From positions 3,636 to 11,666 of the forward strand of contig JANLGB010000059.1 of NCBI GenBank assembly GCA_024653405.1: a DNA stretch of 8,031 nucleotides. The letters are read 5' to 3'. A program made the position numbers and the translations under genes. The notes beneath the pieces are model-generated. The model did no database searches, was not told where the DNA came from, and was given only the letters and a program-made list of their open reading frames with translations. Origin of the DNA: Candidatus Saccharicenans sp. GTDB lineage: Bacteria > Acidobacteriota > Aminicenantia > Aminicenantales > Saccharicenantaceae. This document shows positions 6,356-8,031 of the stretch, one piece after another (the first letter of the stretch is position 1; each line of letters starts with the position of its first letter).

Positions 6356-7450
6356 TCACGTCTTTTTGGGCTGACAGCGGATACCCCTGGGATTGAAGCA
6401 CTGGTTGCAGGAAAGGCAGGGAGATTTTTCCAGACGTCCGGACCTGAAATCCTTTATTAGCTCGGGATGGTTGATAAAGGGACGGCTCATGGAGATTAAG
6501 TCCACCTGGCCGCTTGATACCAGTTTTTCTGCCACCCGGTAGGTCCGGATGCCACCCAGGCCCATGACCGGGATCTTCAGAACTTTCTTGATAGAAGCGG
6601 CCAGCGGGACGAAGTAGCCTTCCTGTTCTTCGGCTCTTAAACCGGGCCAGACCGACCCCAGTCCGGCTTCGTTCATGCCCCCGCTGATTTCTATAGCCTG
6701 AAGTCCGGCCTGTTCCAGGGAAAGGGCAATTTTCATGGCCTCTTCCAGAGTAAGTCCGTCGGGCAGATGGTCGGTGGCGTTCATCTTGATTATTACTGGA
6801 AAGTCCGGACCGCAGCTCTGGCCGATACCGGAGATTATTTCCCTGATAATCCTGGACCGGTTTTCCCAGTTTCCACCCCAGTCATCAGTGCGGCGGTTGG
6901 TATGGGGTGAGATAAAGCTGCTAAGCAGGTAACCATGTCCGGCATGAAGCTGGACGCCGTCAAAGCCGGCCTGTCTGGCCCGCTGGGCAGCTTTCACAAA
7001 CCAATAAATCACCTGGTGGATTTCCTCCACCGTCAGTTCCCGGGGCAGAACCCTGGAAACAGGATCGTAAACTGCCGACGGAGCCACCGGCTGCTGACGG
7101 CACAGGGCCGGCCGGGTCTGACGTCCGGCATGGGCAATTTGGAGAAAAACCCGTGAACCTGAACCGGTCTGATGAACAGCTTCGGCCAGCCTGGCCAGGC
7201 CAGGGATTTTGCGGTCGTCGTCAACCGCTATCTGGCGGGGGCTGGCTTTCCCCGAAGGGTGAACATAGGCATGCCCGGTGATGATCAGGCCGATCTCGCC
7301 TTCAGCCAGCTTGCGGTAGAGCTCCAGTTGAGCCGGGCCAACATAGCCCTGCTGGTCATCGGCCAGGTAATCGTGGGTGGCCGAGCGAACGAACCTATTG
7401 ATGAGCCTCAAACGGCCGATATTTACGGGTTCAAATAGGCAGGAATTCAT
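6356..7450 (-). CDS. NADH:flavin oxidoreductase, old yellow enzyme family
   Basis: This 364-residue protein begins at the ATG at 7450 (MNSCLFEPVNIGRLRLINRF). It is a single FMN-binding TIM barrel of the old yellow enzyme family. Diagnostic stretches in order are FVRSATHDY (20-28), QIAHAGRQ (104-111), QLHAGHGYLLSSFISPHTNR (167-186) with the substrate-binding pair H169/H172, the following R187 and D189-D190-W191-G192-G193, then MGLGGIRT (296-303) and SMSRPFI (320-326) for the FMN phosphate. The protein ends with PCLSCNQCFNPRGIRC, giving Cys at 345, 348, 351 and 359. Related multidomain enzymes such as 2,4-dienoyl-CoA reductase use a similar cluster for a 4Fe-4S centre. Here the following NAD(P)H/FAD domains are absent. 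The family reduces activated C=C bonds of enones or related compounds using NAD(P)H, and the substrate is not readable. It has its own predicted promoter and no clear Shine-Dalgarno, so it is probably expressed separately from the operon downstream. Confidence 0.93.
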   Translation of the reverse strand: MNSCLFEPVNIGRLRLINRFVRSATHDYLADDQQGYVGPAQLELYRKLAEGEIGLIITGHAYVHPSGKASPRQIAVDDDRKIPGLARLAEAVHQTGSGSRVFLQIAHAGRQTRPALCRQQPVAPSAVYDPVSRVLPRELTVEEIHQVIYWFVKAAQRARQAGFDGVQLHAGHGYLLSSFISPHTNRRTDDWGGNWENRSRIIREIISGIGQSCGPDFPVIIKMNATDHLPDGLTLEEAMKIALSLEQAGLQAIEISGGMNEAGLGSVWPGLRAEEQEGYFVPLAASIKKVLKIPVMGLGGIRTYRVAEKLVSSGQVDLISMSRPFINHPELIKDFRSGRLEKSPCLSCNQCFNPRGIRCQPKKT

Positions 7451-7470
7451 TTTTTTATTAAACCAGGTGA

Positions 7471-7499
7471 ATTATATGAAAAGACTGGTCGGCTTTAAA
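7471..7499 (-). promoter_or_regulatory. Promoter of the flavin oxidoreductase gene
   Basis: On the minus strand TTTAAA (7494-7499, four of six) is followed after 17 bases by TATAAT (7471-7476, perfect). Transcription would start near 7464, leaving a leader of only about 14 bases before the ATG at 7450. No Shine-Dalgarno is present in it. Confidence 0.55.
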
Positions 7500-7521
7500 G
7501 TTTTTCGGCTTTGAGTAAAAT
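7494..7521 (+). promoter_or_regulatory. Promoter of the tRNA-editing gene, sharing its -35
   Basis: On the plus strand the same TTTAAA (7494-7499) is followed after 16 bases by TAAAAT (7516-7521, five of six). TTTAAA is its own reverse complement, so it can act as -35 in both directions. Transcription would begin near 7528, about 25 bases before the TTG start at 7553. Confidence 0.45.
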
Positions 7522-7540
7522 AGGCGGGTGATGGTTGCTC

Positions 7541-7550
7541 AGGAGTGAGG
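7541..7550 (+). promoter_or_regulatory. Ribosome binding site that decides a TTG start
   Basis: AGGAG at 7541-7545, followed by GAGG at 7547-7550, lies just before the TTG at 7553. The frame has a stop at 7529-7531 and no early in-frame ATG. The only other nearby candidates are a TTG at 7535, which precedes the AGGAG, and a GTG further in. A tiny frame, ATG GTT GCT CAG GAG TGA (7531-7548), overlaps this site. Confidence 0.6.
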
Positions 7551-7552
7551 AA

Positions 7553-8031
7553 TTGACTCAGGAAGAAAAAGAGGTGCTGGAGACCCTCGACCGCCTTGGA
7601 ATTAAGTGGCAGAGGTTTGAGCATCCGCCAGTCTTCACCCTGGAAGAATCCAGCCTTTACTGGCAAGACCGGGGTGGAGCCCATTGCAAGAACCTGTTCA
7701 TAAGGAATTACCGGGGTAACCGCCATTATCTGGTGATAGTTAAAGGGGAAAAGAAGATTGACCTGAAATGGTTGACTCAAAGCCTGGCCGAGGACCGGCT
7801 GAGTTTTGCTTCTCCCGAGAGGCTGAAGCGGTTTCTGGGACTCACTCCCGGGGCCGTTTCGCCCTTCGGCCTGATTCACCAGGCTGCCAGGGAAGTGGGG
7901 GTGGTGGTGGACAAAGACCTGCTCACCGAAAGCGCCCTGAATTTCCATCCCAATGTCAATACTTCCACCATCCAGATTTCCAGAGAGGATTTCTTAAGAT
8001 TCCTGGAATGGTGCGGCCAGAAAATCATCTT
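7553..8031 (+). CDS. Prolyl-tRNA editing protein, YbaK/ProX (PrdX) type, cut by the right edge
   Basis: From the TTG at 7553 an open frame of 159 residues runs off the window. Free-standing members are about 160-170 residues, so little is missing. The protein matches the YbaK/aminoacyl-tRNA deacylase fold of the ProX/PrdX branch. The N-terminus has LGIKWQRFEHPPVFTLEE (15-32). It is followed by CKNLFIRN (45-52) with K46, the lysine thought to be central to catalysis, then HYLVIVKG (58-65), LSFASPERL (83-91), LGLTPGAVSPFGLIH (95-109) and LNFHPNVNTSTIQI (129-142). Such proteins hydrolyse mischarged tRNA-Pro, mostly Ala-tRNA-Pro, in trans, protecting translation when prolyl-tRNA synthetase makes errors. 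It sits divergent from a flavin oxidoreductase and near Xaa-Pro peptidase genes, so a link with proline supply is possible but inferred. The minus-strand frame over it is a shadow. Confidence 0.9.
   Translation, partial: MTQEEKEVLETLDRLGIKWQRFEHPPVFTLEESSLYWQDRGGAHCKNLFIRNYRGNRHYLVIVKGEKKIDLKWLTQSLAEDRLSFASPERLKRFLGLTPGAVSPFGLIHQAAREVGVVVDKDLLTESALNFHPNVNTSTIQISREDFLRFLEWCGQKII

Noticed and set aside
7472..7948. A 158-codon minus-strand frame upstream of the flavin oxidoreductase
   Set aside because: It is antisense to the tRNA-editing gene, whose plus-strand frame matches the YbaK/ProX family over its whole length.
1..8031. CRISPR arrays, tRNA or rRNA genes, insertion sequences, attachment sites
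   Set aside because: Reading both strands showed no regularly spaced repeats, no cloverleaf-type segment with a CCA end, no transposase or integrase motifs and no terminal inverted repeats around the transporter remnant.

Overview
The window carries seven protein genes, two of them cut by the window edges, plus one gene remnant. I see no RNA genes, CRISPR arrays, insertion sequences or phage genes. By eye the base composition is mid-50s percent GC, not computed. An exported Tat substrate, a proton-coupled peptide transporter remnant, several M24 peptidases and PLP enzymes suggest a bacterium that lives on peptides and amino acids. The style resembles uncultured anaerobes such as Aminicenantes/Acidobacteriota, but that placement is a low-confidence guess.

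Left part (1-2148). An MFS transporter on the minus strand (3' end outside the window) is divergent from a plus-strand M24 metallopeptidase with a twin-arginine signal. The 130-base gap between them holds a near-consensus sigma70 promoter for the transporter and a weaker promoter for the peptidase. The peptidase converges with the next block, and a small hairpin lies between the two stop codons.

Middle block (2205-6163, all minus strand, gaps of 27, 40 and 34 bases). In transcription order this is a class-V aminotransferase-fold protein of the VC1184 type (no desulfurase cysteine), a class-IV (branched-chain type) aminotransferase, the C-terminal 97 residues of a POT/PTR peptide transporter, and a cytoplasmic M24 (Xaa-Pro type) peptidase. 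This reads as an operon for peptide uptake, cleavage and transamination in which the transporter has lost its N-terminal part. Its promoter region (about 6182-6228) is very AT-rich and has two perfect inverted repeats, one over the -10 and one over the -35, with centres 30 bp apart. They are plausible operators.

Right part (6356-8031). An old-yellow-enzyme family flavin oxidoreductase (minus) is divergent from a free-standing prolyl-tRNA editing protein (ProX/PrdX type, plus strand, TTG start, cut by the right edge). Both putative promoters appear to share one palindromic TTTAAA as -35.

Recurring themes are proline-containing peptides (two Xaa-Pro type peptidases and a mischarged tRNA-Pro deacylase) and genes that directly follow a TATAAT promoter with a short leader and no Shine-Dalgarno sequence (MFS, class-V protein, flavin oxidoreductase). 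The other genes have clear Shine-Dalgarno sites. No obviously new multi-gene system is visible. The most rewarding items are the operator-like repeats at 6182-6228, the transporter remnant inside the operon, and the Tat-exported peptidase with its divergent transporter.
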